From the NCBI GenBank assembly GCA_943332615.1, contig CALQQB010000029.1, positions 1 through 50,675 on the forward strand: DNA of 50,675 nucleotides. The letters run 5' to 3'. The DNA comes from Phenylobacterium deserti (GTDB lineage: Bacteria; Pseudomonadota; Alphaproteobacteria; Caulobacterales; Caulobacteraceae). Position 1 is the first letter of the stretch. Each line of letters begins with the position of its first letter. The notes beneath the pieces were generated by a model. That model saw only the letters and a program-made list of their open reading frames with translations. It did no database searches and was not told the origin of the DNA. A program made the translations under genes and the position numbers. Positions 1 to 8,736 of this stretch are shown one piece after another.

Positions 1-71
1 CATAGCCCGCTCAGCCAATCGGCAATGAACCCCACGCGCTGATCCATGGCGCAGCTCTCCAACCAAGGCAT
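1..71 (-). CDS. IS481-family transposase, N-terminal fragment (partial)
   Basis: The 23 visible codons read MPWLESCAMDQRVGF followed by IADWLSGL. This matches the usual IS481 transposase N-terminus (MPW-E-...-MDQRV-FIADWLSG), which precedes the helix-turn-helix and DDE catalytic domain. The gene runs off the left edge, so integrity cannot be judged. I chose the ATG at 71 because the MPW start is characteristic; an internal ATG at 47 is also in frame. The call rests on a short stretch. Confidence 0.62.
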   Translation of the reverse strand, partial: MPWLESCAMDQRVGFIADWLSGL

Positions 72-149
72 CGGCAAGTCCCCCTACCGACAGAGAACTG
101 TCACCCATCCTTCCGGTCGATTCCGTCACCCCTCTATCCGGTCAGGACA
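1..149 (-). mobile_element. IS481-family insertion sequence, end fragment cut by window edge
   Basis: The outer end of an IS481-like element. On the minus strand the element would begin with TGTCCTGACCGG at 149. It then carries two imperfect 21-bp copies of a motif (98–118 and 123–143 on the plus strand, 17 of 21 identical, 25-bp period) whose core reads GTCACCC...TCCGGTC. Subterminal double motifs of this kind are typical of IS481-type ends, where transposase binds. The transposase start follows at 71. Only one end is visible, so no target-site duplication can be checked. The element lies about 40 bp past the stop of the neighbouring hydrolase gene. Confidence 0.62.
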
Positions 150-189
150 AGGCTTCGCACCTCCCCTCCCCTTTACGGGCAGGGACAGC

Positions 190-1530
190 CTATTTCTTCG
201 CCGGCGCCTTTTTCGCAGCCGGCTTCATGGCGGCTTTAGGGGCCGGCGTCACAGCTGCGAGCTTTGCAACAGGCTTTGCCGCCACTTTGACCGGAGCCTT
301 GGCGGCCGGCTTTGCAGCGGCCTTCGGCGCCGCCTTTACAGCTGCGGGCTTCGCCGCAGCCGCTTTCGCAGGGGCGGCTTTCGCTGGGGCGGCCTTGGCG
401 ACGGCGGGCTTGGCCTTCGGGGTGGAATTCGCGGCGACCGCAGGCATTGCGGCGGGCTTCCTGGCCACGGCAGCGGCCTTGGGCGCCGCAACCTTCGGAG
501 TGGGCGCCTTCTTGGCCGCGACCGCAACGGGCTTCGGCGCCTCGGCGACAGCGGGTGCCGGCTTCGGCGCTTCGGCGGGCTTCGGCGCGGTCTTGCCGGT
601 CAACGCGTCGAACACTCGCAGGAAGATGTTACGCATTTCGTCCGTCTCCATCAGGATTTCGTGGTAGGCGCCGGGCACGGTGATAAGGCGGCCCTGCGGC
701 AGGTTGCGGGCCGCCGTAGTCTGGGCGGTGTTGTCGACGATGTTGTCTTCGCCGGCGGAGACGATCTCCACGGGGATGGTCACCCCGCGCAGCCGTTCCG
801 GCTTGGACACGTAGGCCATCGCCTTGAGCGCGAAATCGAGCCAGCCCCAGGTCGGCGCCCCAAGCGCCAGGTCGGGGTGGGCGCGGATCTGGGCGCGGTG
901 GCGCTCAAACCGGGCCTCGTCATGGGTGAGCGTGTTGGCCTCGAACGTCTCGTCGAAGGGTGCACCGGGCTGGCCCAGCATGTAGCGGCTCCCGGCCCCG
1001 AGGGCGTTGCTGATGCCCACCATCGCGCCTGCCGTGGCCACCGAATACTTCCCGAACTTCAGGCCCAGCATCGGCGCCGACAGCACCGCGCCGACGAACC
1101 GTTTCTCGCCATGGGCCAGGGCCAGCAAGGTGAGGCAGCCGCCCATGGAATGGCCCACAGCCACCCAGGGACGCGGCAGCCGGTCCTCGAACGCGTTCAG
1201 CAGCCGGCGGAAATCCTCCAGGAACGGCTTGTAGCCCTTGGCGTGACCCTTCAGCCGGTCGGCCAGGGCGCGCGCCGACAGGCCCTGGCCGCGCCAGTCG
1301 TGGGCCAGCACCACGAACCCGCGCTCAAGAAAGTCGCCGATGGTCTCGAAATACTTCTCGATCGGCTCGGTGCGCCCGCCCGACAGCACCACCGTGCCAC
1401 GCGGCGACCCCGGCGGCGTGAACAGCGCGGCCCGCAGCTTCGCCCCAGCGGCGCCCACATACCATTCGGCCTCAGCGCCTGAGGGCGCCGGCGCTTCCGG
1501 CGTATCGATAAGGGGGGCGGGCTCGAACAT
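190..1530 (-). CDS. Alpha/beta hydrolase (lysophospholipase-like) with Lys/Ala/Pro-rich C-terminal tail
   Basis: A 446-aa protein. Residues about 20–312 form a serine hydrolase of the PldB/monoacylglycerol-lipase type: HDWRGQG near 77–83, nucleophile elbow GHSMGG with Ser128, an acid in the SAGEDNIVD stretch, and a late His in PGAYHEIL. The substrate is probably a lysolipid or monoacylglycerol ester, but this is not determinable. From about residue 313 the chain becomes a 130-residue tail of Ala, Lys and Pro (repeated AAKPA and KAAPAKA units) resembling bacterial histone-H1-like domains. Such a tail is not part of the hydrolase family and could bind nucleic acid, polyanion or membrane. There is no signal peptide. 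The start ATG at 1530 lies 7 bp after the SCP2 gene, so the two are probably one transcript. Confidence 0.85.
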   Translation of the reverse strand: MFEPAPLIDTPEAPAPSGAEAEWYVGAAGAKLRAALFTPPGSPRGTVVLSGGRTEPIEKYFETIGDFLERGFVVLAHDWRGQGLSARALADRLKGHAKGYKPFLEDFRRLLNAFEDRLPRPWVAVGHSMGGCLTLLALAHGEKRFVGAVLSAPMLGLKFGKYSVATAGAMVGISNALGAGSRYMLGQPGAPFDETFEANTLTHDEARFERHRAQIRAHPDLALGAPTWGWLDFALKAMAYVSKPERLRGVTIPVEIVSAGEDNIVDNTAQTTAARNLPQGRLITVPGAYHEILMETDEMRNIFLRVFDALTGKTAPKPAEAPKPAPAVAEAPKPVAVAAKKAPTPKVAAPKAAAVARKPAAMPAVAANSTPKAKPAVAKAAPAKAAPAKAAAAKPAAVKAAPKAAAKPAAKAPVKVAAKPVAKLAAVTPAPKAAMKPAAKKAPAKK

Positions 1531-1537
1531 CGGGCCG

Positions 1538-1846
1538 TCAGACCGCCTTCTCGAACAGGGCCTGGATCTGCGGCGTCAGGCTCATCGCCAGGCCCATGTC
1601 GCTGAGTTTCATCCGCCCGGTCATCACCGCACTCATCGGGTTCAGTTCGCCCTTGCCCAGGCGCACCAAGTCGGCGCGGCTGATACGTACGGTAAGGTCG
1701 GCCGGCAGGTCTTCGTTGCAGACCGCGGCGCCGTCCAGATGGATGAAGCCCTCGCCCTTCAGGTCGAGCTTGATCGTCCGCGAAAGCCCGTCCCCGGAGG
1801 CGGCCGCGCGGCGGATCCTATCCGTCAGCTCCTCTAGTGTGGCCAT
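1538..1846 (-). CDS. SCP2 sterol-binding domain protein
   Basis: 102 aa, essentially one SCP2 domain. It begins MATLEELTDRIRRAA, has a central strand pair (TIKLDLKGEGFIHLDG) and ends with the family pattern of a GKLNP-like segment (GKGELNPMSAVMTGRMKLSDMGLAM). SCP2 domains hold hydrophobic ligands such as acyl-CoAs or sterol-like lipids. I chose the ATG at 1846 because AGGAG lies about 9 nt upstream; an open frame extends further upstream but looks non-coding. It lies directly upstream of the lysophospholipase-like gene, and together they suggest lipid handling. The intergenic region to the divergent hsp20 holds the heat-shock promoter. Confidence 0.85.
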   Translation of the reverse strand: MATLEELTDRIRRAAASGDGLSRTIKLDLKGEGFIHLDGAAVCNEDLPADLTVRISRADLVRLGKGELNPMSAVMTGRMKLSDMGLAMSLTPQIQALFEKAV

Positions 1847-1957
1847 GCAGCCGCGCTCCTGAAATCGTGGTGCGGAGCTTCGCCGCGCCCGCCCCCAGTG
1901 TAAACTGCCCGTGACGTTCCTGTGGCGCTGTTGGCGAAATAGGCCGCGGCGCAAGGT

Positions 1958-1983
1958 CTTGAAACCGATTTAGCGCCCCTTAC
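1958..1983 (+). promoter_or_regulatory. Sigma-32 (RpoH) heat-shock promoter of hsp20
   Basis: CTTGAAA (1958–1964) is followed after 11 nt by CCCCTTAC (1976–1983). This is close to the alphaproteobacterial RpoH consensus CTTGAAA – N11–15 – CCCCAT-like element. It faces hsp20 and would give a 5' leader of about 110 nt, enough for the structured element described next. The start site itself is inferred. Confidence 0.7.
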
Positions 1984-2026
1984 CTGTTTGCTTGGAGGCG
2001 CTGGATGTCCGGGCCTCTGGGCTGAC

Positions 2027-2101
2027 GCGCGATGCCGGTTTCGGGTCGCGCACAGGTCCACCGAACACCGCAACCTTGCTTTGAAAGAAGGATGTGACCG
2101 C
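2027..2101 (+). promoter_or_regulatory. ROSE-like RNA thermometer in the hsp20 leader
   Basis: Two stem-loops precede the start codon. The upstream one pairs GCGCGA (2027–2032) with TCGCGC (2046–2051), with an inner CCG/CGG stem. The downstream one pairs CCTT (2074–2077) and CTT (2079–2081) with AAG (2085–2087) and AAGG (2088–2091), leaving G2078 bulged and a 3-nt TGA loop. The second stem buries the Shine-Dalgarno AAGGA (2088–2092). A UUGCU strand with an unpaired G opposite the ribosome site is the hallmark of ROSE elements, which melt on heating and control small heat-shock genes in alpha-proteobacteria. Confidence 0.65.
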
Positions 2102-2560
2102 ATGCGTACGATCGACTTCACCCCCCTCTACCGCTCCGTCGTCGGCTTCGACCGCCTGGCGTCGCTGCTCGAGACCGCCACCGCCGACGCCGCCACCGGC
2201 TATCCGCCCTACAACATCGAGCGCACCGACGAGAATGCCTACCGCATCGACATCGCGGTGGCCGGCTTCCGCGGCGAAGAACTCAACGTGGAGGTGAAGG
2301 AAAACCTGCTCACGGTGACCGGTCGCAAGGCCGCCAACGACGACGCAGCCAGGAAGTACCTCCACCGCGGCCTCGCCGAGCGCAACTTCGAGCGCAAGTT
2401 CCAGGTCGCCGACTATGTGGTCGTCGTGGACGCCAGCCTGGCCGATGGCCTGCTTTCGATCAGCCTGAAGCGCGAACTGCCCGAGGCCCTGAAGCCCCGC
2501 ACCATCGCCATCACCACCGGCGTCCAGGGCAGCCTGCTCGATGGCGAGAAGGCCGCCTAA
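2102..2560 (+). CDS. Small heat-shock protein, Hsp20/IbpA family
   Basis: A 152-aa alpha-crystallin-domain holdase that binds unfolding proteins and hands them to DnaK/ClpB. The N-terminus (MRTIDFTPLYRSVVGFDRL) is typical of alphaproteobacterial class A Hsp20. The crystallin domain covers about residues 33–130, with YRIDIAVAGF and the closing DGLLSISLKRELPE followed by KPRTIAI. The ATG at 2102 is supported by AAGGA 9 nt upstream and by family length. Regulation is unusually visible: an RpoH promoter at 1958 and a ROSE-like hairpin over the ribosome site. Confidence 0.93.
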   Translation: MRTIDFTPLYRSVVGFDRLASLLETATADAATGYPPYNIERTDENAYRIDIAVAGFRGEELNVEVKENLLTVTGRKAANDDAARKYLHRGLAERNFERKFQVADYVVVVDASLADGLLSISLKRELPEALKPRTIAITTGVQGSLLDGEKAA

Positions 2561-2581
2561 GCGGGGAGCCCGAAAGACCTT

Positions 2582-2647
2582 CCTTTCCCGCCTGCGCGGG
2601 AAGGGAAGGATTGGCCTTTCCCGCCTGCGCGGGAAGGGAAGGATTGG
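2582..2647 (+). repeat. Two tandem copies of a 33-nt palindromic REP-like element
   Basis: Positions 2582–2614 and 2615–2647 are identical. Each copy forms a 10-bp hairpin, CCTTTCCCGC paired with GCGGGAAGGG (one G–U) around a CTGC loop. The stem core recurs in a perfect palindrome at 24503–24537, so it belongs to a dispersed repeat family. It sits between the convergent hsp20 and pentapeptide genes and could act as a 3' hairpin, though there is no U-tract. A further small GC palindrome (GCGGCGCTCC/GGAGCGCCGC) lies at about 2647–2670. Confidence 0.85.
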
Positions 2648-2669
2648 CGGCGCTCCTCCCGGAGCGCCG

Positions 2670-3938
2670 CTAAATCACGTCGTCGAGGCCTCGGCTCCCG
2701 TGACGGATGACCCCGGAGAAATTGGCCTGCTTCAGGCTGGCGCCGGCGAAGTTGGCGCGGCTGAGGTCGGCGTCGGTGAAGATCGCGTGCCGGCAGTCGG
2801 CGCCGGTCAGGTCCGCGCCCTTCAACTGGCTGCCCGTGACGTCGCAGGGTAGCACCCGGTCGGCGCCCAGCAGCAGCGGACCCATCTGGGCCTCGCGCAG
2901 GTCGGCGCCGGAAAGCTTGCAGCCCACCAGGCGCGCGCCGCGCAGGTCGGCCCGCCGAAGGATGCAGTTGCGTAGGTCGGCCCCCTCCAGGTGCGCGCCC
3001 TGCAGCTGCACGCCCTCCATGTCGAGGCCGTAGAAGACCGCGCCCTTGCCTGACAGGGCGGTCAGATTGTAGCCCCGGATCGAGCCCAGGGCGCGCAGGT
3101 CGGCGCCATCGAACGCCGACGGCTTGCCCTCGCCGCCGCCGGTCTCGCACCAGCGGGCGTGGTCCTTGATCATCTCGGCGTAAGGCAGGTCGCTCAGCGC
3201 CTTGCCGGCGGGCCTGTCGGTCAGCGCGCCGGCGAAATCCGTGTCGGAGATGTTCCAGGACGTCGTCCGCGCGCCCACCAGCACCGCATCGCGCAGGTCC
3301 GCGCCCGACAGGTCCGCGCCAGACAGGTCCGCGCCGGACAGGTTGGCGCCGCGCATCGAGCACTGCTTCAGGTTCGCGCGGACGAGCTTGGCGTCCTTCA
3401 GGATCGCATCGGTGAAGTCGGCGCGCATGGCCATGGCGCCGGACAGGCGCGAGCGTTCCAGGTTGGCGCCGGCCAGGATCGCGCCCCGCATCTCGCCCGC
3501 ACTGGGGCCGCCGTTGTTGGAGTCGAGGCGGCGGAAGCCATGCTTGCGGTCGGCGGCGGCCAACGCGCCCTCCCGCAGGTCGGCCTCGAACAGGTCCGCG
3601 CCCGTCAGGTCGGCGTCGCGCATCGAAGCGCCACGCAGGTCGGAGCGACGAAGCGAGGCCTCCGCCATGTCAGCGCCCATCAGGTCGGCGCAGAAGAAGA
3701 TGGCGTTGTCGAGCCGGGCGCCGCGGAACTTGCAGTCGTGCAGGATCGCTCCGGTGAAATCGGCGTCGCAGAGGTTGCGGCCGCGCATGTCGCAGCCCGA
3801 AAGGTCCTTGAACGAGAACACCGCCCGGGCGCCGCCCGGCCGCGCGGTCCAAAGGCGGTCGTGCTTGGCGCAGACGGCATCCACCTGGGCCTGCGTTAGG
3901 CGAACCTGGACAAGGCTTCGGGTGGTGTCGGAGGACAT
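2670..3938 (-). CDS. Pentapeptide-repeat protein, two-block
   Basis: 422 aa from the ATG chosen here. Two runs of A(D/N)LXX pentapeptides form right-handed quadrilateral beta-helices, roughly residues 40–230 and 275–415. They are separated by a linker containing the pattern H-x-x-W-C-x-T-G-G-G-E-G, which recurs in alphaproteobacterial pentapeptide proteins. There is no signal peptide or membrane segment, and the function is unknown; known relatives act as DNA mimics or scaffolds. Nucleotide repeats of about 15 bp near 3290–3350 encode near-identical LSGAD units. A TTG at 3957–3959, preceded by GGGAG, is an alternative in-frame start that adds seven residues. Confidence 0.85.
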   Translation of the reverse strand: MSSDTTRSLVQVRLTQAQVDAVCAKHDRLWTARPGGARAVFSFKDLSGCDMRGRNLCDADFTGAILHDCKFRGARLDNAIFFCADLMGADMAEASLRRSDLRGASMRDADLTGADLFEADLREGALAAADRKHGFRRLDSNNGGPSAGEMRGAILAGANLERSRLSGAMAMRADFTDAILKDAKLVRANLKQCSMRGANLSGADLSGADLSGADLRDAVLVGARTTSWNISDTDFAGALTDRPAGKALSDLPYAEMIKDHARWCETGGGEGKPSAFDGADLRALGSIRGYNLTALSGKGAVFYGLDMEGVQLQGAHLEGADLRNCILRRADLRGARLVGCKLSGADLREAQMGPLLLGADRVLPCDVTGSQLKGADLTGADCRHAIFTDADLSRANFAGASLKQANFSGVIRHGSRGLDDVI

Positions 3939-3985
3939 GCGCAAACGTTCACGGTGCAAGTGTCTCCCATCGTATCGGCTTGAGA

Positions 3986-4435
3986 TTAACGCCGACTATC
4001 CAGGGGTTTGGCGGGCGTATAGGCTGCATACAACCGGTCGGCCTCGGACCGCAGCAACCCCAGGTCGACATCGACGCCGGAAGACCGCAACCACAGCGTT
4101 CCCCCGCCGTCCGCGAACACCGAGGGGTCACCGCAGGCGACCACCACCCGCGCCACCCCCGCCGCCGCCAGCCGCGCGCTGCACGAAACCCCGCCCGCCG
4201 ACCGCTGGGCGCAGGGCTCCAGGGTGACAAAGGCCGTGGCGCCGCGCGCCCTGTCGCCCGCCTGGTCCAGCGCCTGCTCCTCCGCATGCGGCCGTCCGCC
4301 TTCACCGGTCACCCCCTCGCCGAGGACGACACCATCCCGCGCAATGACACAGCCCACCGACGGATTGTCCCCCGTCAGCCCGACGTGTGTCGCCGCCAGC
4401 GCGATGGCGCGGCGCATGAAGTCTTCGTCGGTCAC
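3986..4435 (-). CDS. RibD-type cytidine-deaminase-fold protein (deaminase domain only)
   Basis: 149 aa matching the N-terminal deaminase half of RibD. It has NPSVGCVI, the zinc/proton-shuttle motif PHAEEQAL (His50, Glu52), and the cysteine pair in TLEPC...SC (Cys75, Cys85). Full RibD also carries a C-terminal reductase of about 200 aa, which is absent. The zinc loop is also changed: QRSAGGVSC replaces the usual HxGRTPPC. It may be a stand-alone riboflavin-pathway deaminase or a divergent nucleoside/pterin deaminase. The GTG start overlaps the M48 protease stop by 4 nt (GTGA), so the two are translationally coupled. Confidence 0.82.
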   Translation of the reverse strand: MTDEDFMRRAIALAATHVGLTGDNPSVGCVIARDGVVLGEGVTGEGGRPHAEEQALDQAGDRARGATAFVTLEPCAQRSAGGVSCSARLAAAGVARVVVACGDPSVFADGGGTLWLRSSGVDVDLGLLRSEADRLYAAYTPAKPLDSRR

Positions 4436-5232
4436 CTGGCCATGATCCGCTCGTTGATCGCCGCCACGCGGCGGGTCAGGCGCGGGTGACTGCGGCAGAT
4501 CTCGTTCAGGAAGCCGAAGACAGGCGGCACCATCGCCTCCTGCGCCATGAACGCCTCGCAGCTCATCGTCTCGTTCAGCCGGCGGCAGCCGCAGCCCAGC
4601 ATCTGCAGCGAGCTGCGCGAGGCGACCAGGTCCTTCGACAAATGCGCGCCGATGCTGTCGCAGGTATACTCACGCGAGCGCGAGTAGGCCGCCATCAGGA
4701 ACGGCACGAGGTAGGCCGGCCCCCTCAGGACGTTCAGCCAACCGTTCAAGTGTCCGGCCGCATGGTGGCCGAGCTCGTGGCCGATCACGAACCGCACCTG
4801 CTCATCGCTGTCGGCCTCGACAAGGGCCGAGGTCAGGAACACATACCGCCCGCCCAGCACCCGCCGCGCGAAAGCGTTGAAGAGGCCGTTGGCATTGTAG
4901 AGGAAGGTCTTGGGCGGGTCCTTGAACCCCAGCGCCTGCGACCCTGACACGACCATCTCGTACAGCTCCGGGAACTGCTTGGGCCCCAGCAGGATCATGT
5001 TGCCGAACGCGTTGGCGCGATAGACTAGGCCGGCGATGAAATAGCCGAACCAGATCAGCAGACCGTAGAACAGATAGACGCCCACCAGCGCCGCGACCCC
5101 GGATGCGGTCGACCCCAAGGCGGCCAGGACGCCCAAGACCACCAGTGGCCACAACAGGGCGCCCACCACCAGAGTCGCAACGCCGTAGGTCTTCTCTGGG
5201 CTACTGCGCAGCCGGTCTGCGATGTTAGACAT
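4432..5232 (-). CDS. M48-family membrane zinc metalloprotease
   Basis: 266 aa. Two N-terminal membrane helices (about 17–40 and 45–71) precede a cytoplasmic or membrane-bound gluzincin domain. HELGH (152–156) supplies the zinc ligands and catalytic Glu, and Glu188 in SREYTCD is the third ligand, as in HtpX/Ste24-type M48 peptidases. Such enzymes act in membrane-protein quality control. I prefer the ATG at 5232, preceded by GTGGGGGAAACT, over the GTG at 5244. The downstream deaminase overlaps by 4 nt. Confidence 0.88.
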   Translation of the reverse strand: MSNIADRLRSSPEKTYGVATLVVGALLWPLVVLGVLAALGSTASGVAALVGVYLFYGLLIWFGYFIAGLVYRANAFGNMILLGPKQFPELYEMVVSGSQALGFKDPPKTFLYNANGLFNAFARRVLGGRYVFLTSALVEADSDEQVRFVIGHELGHHAAGHLNGWLNVLRGPAYLVPFLMAAYSRSREYTCDSIGAHLSKDLVASRSSLQMLGCGCRRLNETMSCEAFMAQEAMVPPVFGFLNEICRSHPRLTRRVAAINERIMAR

Positions 5233-5340
5233 AGTTTCCCCCACAAATGCACCCGGCCAGGGCGGACGCGCCGAAGCCCGCCCGCCCCGCAGCCATGGGT
5301 CGTAGTGAGGCGCAATTGCGCGCGGGACGCAACTACTCCG

Positions 5341-7128
<1,788 letters not shown>

Positions 7129-7314
7129 CGGATCGGTCTCGAATGCGGGCGCCGGACCGGGACTCCTGGCAGGAGCGCGCGCAGGTCAGGCGCGGAAGGA
7201 CATGGCTTTGTGGGTCGGGACGTCGGAACGGTGAAGGCTCGGCGGACCACGAGCGCGCGGGATCGCTTCTGCGTTCCGCCCTGGCGAGCGGCTTCGCGAA
7301 GCTTTCGGGCAGAC

Positions 7315-7374
7315 CTAACGGTGCGGCGGCGGCCCGAGACGCGCGGGGGCGAAGATCTTGGCGACAGCTGTCAT
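7315..7374 (-). CDS. Possible leader peptide upstream of the ABC exporter
   Basis: A 19-codon frame, MTAVAKIFAPARLGPPPHR, starting at the ATG at 7374. It is preceded by a strong ribosome site, GGGAGG, with 9 nt spacing. It lies about 185 nt upstream of the exporter start on the same strand, and the sequence just after its stop contains the palindrome GCTTCGCGAAGC. A run of Pro-Pro-Pro near the end is a known ribosome-stalling context. It could be a regulatory leader, but chance is not excluded and I recognise no family. Confidence 0.25.
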   Translation of the reverse strand: MTAVAKIFAPARLGPPPHR

Positions 7375-7522
7375 TCTGACCGACCTCCCTCTGGCGAGCC
7401 TCGAAGCCACAGAGGCTAGGCGGGGTTTCGGAGGCGGTCAAGAAACGCGGTTCGCGAAATTGCGGCTTCGAGCGCGAGGTGGCGTCGGCGCCACACCGCC
7501 CGCATCGCGCCCAGACCCATCC

Positions 7523-7570
7523 CCGTCATCCCGGCCGGAAGCCCTCAGGGCTGTAGCGCCGGGATGACGG
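7523..7570. repeat. REP-like cruciform palindrome
   Basis: Outer arms CCGTCATCCCGG (7523–7534) and CCGGGATGACGG (7559–7570) pair perfectly over 12 bp. An inner stem AGCCC/GGGCT (7540–7544, 7548–7552) sits around TCA. No U-tract follows on either strand, so this is more likely a dispersed extragenic palindrome than a terminator. Confidence 0.75.
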
Positions 7571-7647
7571 CCCTTTGAGCGCTACCCTTGCCGCGAAGGG
7601 CGGCATGAGCGGTTGGAAGAGGGGCGATGCCCGCCTAAACACCCGCC

Positions 7648-8625
7648 ATGGCCCCCCTCCCCGACGCCAAACCGACCAACTGGGTCGATGCCTATGCACC
7701 CCCCGGCCTGCGCCCCTGGCTGAAGCTGGGCCGGTTCGACCGGCCGGCGGGGATCTGGCTGCTGATGCTGCCCGGCTGGCAGGGGATCGCCCTGGCCAGC
7801 GCCATGCAGGGCCGCCTGCCCAGTCCCACCCTGCTCGTGCTGTTCTTCCTGGGGTCCGCGCTGATGCGGTCAGCGGGCTGCGCCTTCAACGACATCGTCG
7901 ACCGCGACATCGACGCCAAGGTCGCCCGCACCGCGCTGCGCCCCATCCCCGCCGGCCAGATCAGCGTCCGGCAGGCCTGGGCCTTCCTGGTCGCCTGCAG
8001 CCTCATCTCGCTGGTCATCCTGCTCACCCTGTCGCCGCTGGCCGTTGGCCTGGGCGTGGCCTCGCTGGGCCTGGTCGCCGCCTATCCGTTCATGAAGCGG
8101 ATCACCTGGTGGCCGCAGGCGTGGCTGGGGCTGACGTTCAACTGGGGCGCTCTGCTGGGCTTCGCCGCGGCGACGGGCTCCTCAACCGCGCTGGCCGCCT
8201 GGACCTGGGCGGCGGAGGGCTGGTCGTTCGTGAACCCTGGCCACCTCGGCCTGCCCGCCCTGTTCCTCTACGCCAGCGGCGTCTTCTGGACCCTCGGCTA
8301 CGACACCATCTATGCGATCCAGGACCTGGAGGACGACGCCCTGGCCGGCGTCAAATCCTCCGCCCGCCGCCTGGGCGACAAGGCCCCCCGCGCCGTCGGC
8401 TTCTTCTACCTGATGACCCTCGCGCTGGCCTTCGGCGCCGGCGCCTTCGCCGGCCTGGGCCTGGCCTTCGATGTCGCCCTCTTGGCCTTCGCCATCCACC
8501 TCGGCCTCCAGGCCCGGCAGGTGAAGGTGGACGACGGGCCCCTGGCGCTGAAGCTCTTCAAGTCCAACGCCTGGGCGGGCCTGATCCTGGCGGTCGCGCT
8601 GACGTTGGGGGTGCTGCGGCCTTAG
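7648..8625 (+). CDS. ubiA: 4-hydroxybenzoate octaprenyltransferase
   Basis: A 325-aa integral membrane prenyltransferase that joins 4-hydroxybenzoate to a polyprenyl diphosphate in ubiquinone synthesis. The N-terminal LGRFDRPAGIWLLMLPGWQG and the Mg-diphosphate motif NDIVDRDID (81–89) are diagnostic. A second Asp-rich loop, YDTIYAIQDLEDD, follows, and about eight hydrophobic helices are visible. The length is normal for UbiA. No Shine-Dalgarno precedes the ATG, so a leaderless start is possible. A ubiD homologue acting two steps later in the same pathway lies at 20125. Confidence 0.95.
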   Translation: MAPLPDAKPTNWVDAYAPPGLRPWLKLGRFDRPAGIWLLMLPGWQGIALASAMQGRLPSPTLLVLFFLGSALMRSAGCAFNDIVDRDIDAKVARTALRPIPAGQISVRQAWAFLVACSLISLVILLTLSPLAVGLGVASLGLVAAYPFMKRITWWPQAWLGLTFNWGALLGFAAATGSSTALAAWTWAAEGWSFVNPGHLGLPALFLYASGVFWTLGYDTIYAIQDLEDDALAGVKSSARRLGDKAPRAVGFFYLMTLALAFGAGAFAGLGLAFDVALLAFAIHLGLQARQVKVDDGPLALKLFKSNAWAGLILAVALTLGVLRP

Positions 8626-8736
8626 GTGGGCATGCTCTGCAAGCGACCCGTCAACGCGATCTGCTCAGACCCCAAGCGCGCGCGCCAACCCGTGAACAGG
8701 GTGGCCTGGACGCCCCTGCCGGGCTAACGCCCTACC

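Larger units (their letters stand above)
7129..7647. other. Intergenic region between divergent ABC exporter and ubiA
   Basis: 519 bp without a recognisable long gene. It holds a possible 19-codon leader ORF on the minus strand (7315–7374), a 12-bp perfect palindrome GCTTCGCGAAGC about 25 bp beyond its stop, and a REP-like palindrome at 7523–7570. Longer frames crossing it are Arg-rich and look like high-GC artefacts. I see no convincing −10/−35 for either gene. No Shine-Dalgarno precedes the ubiA ATG. Confidence 0.5.

Noticed and set aside
227..667. Plus-strand Ala-rich frames opposite the hydrolase tail
   Set aside because: They are mirror translations of the Lys/Ala/Pro repeats on the real minus-strand gene and lack a ribosome site.
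2582..2647. CRISPR-like array
   Set aside because: Only two abutting copies with no spacers; these are tandem palindromes.
3202..4227. Long plus-strand frames across the pentapeptide gene
   Set aside because: They reflect the repetitive codons of the minus-strand gene and have no domain or start signal.
5315..5330. GCGCAATTGCGC palindrome between M48 and ABC genes
   Set aside because: Short and common in GC-rich DNA, with no tail or promoter to support a function.
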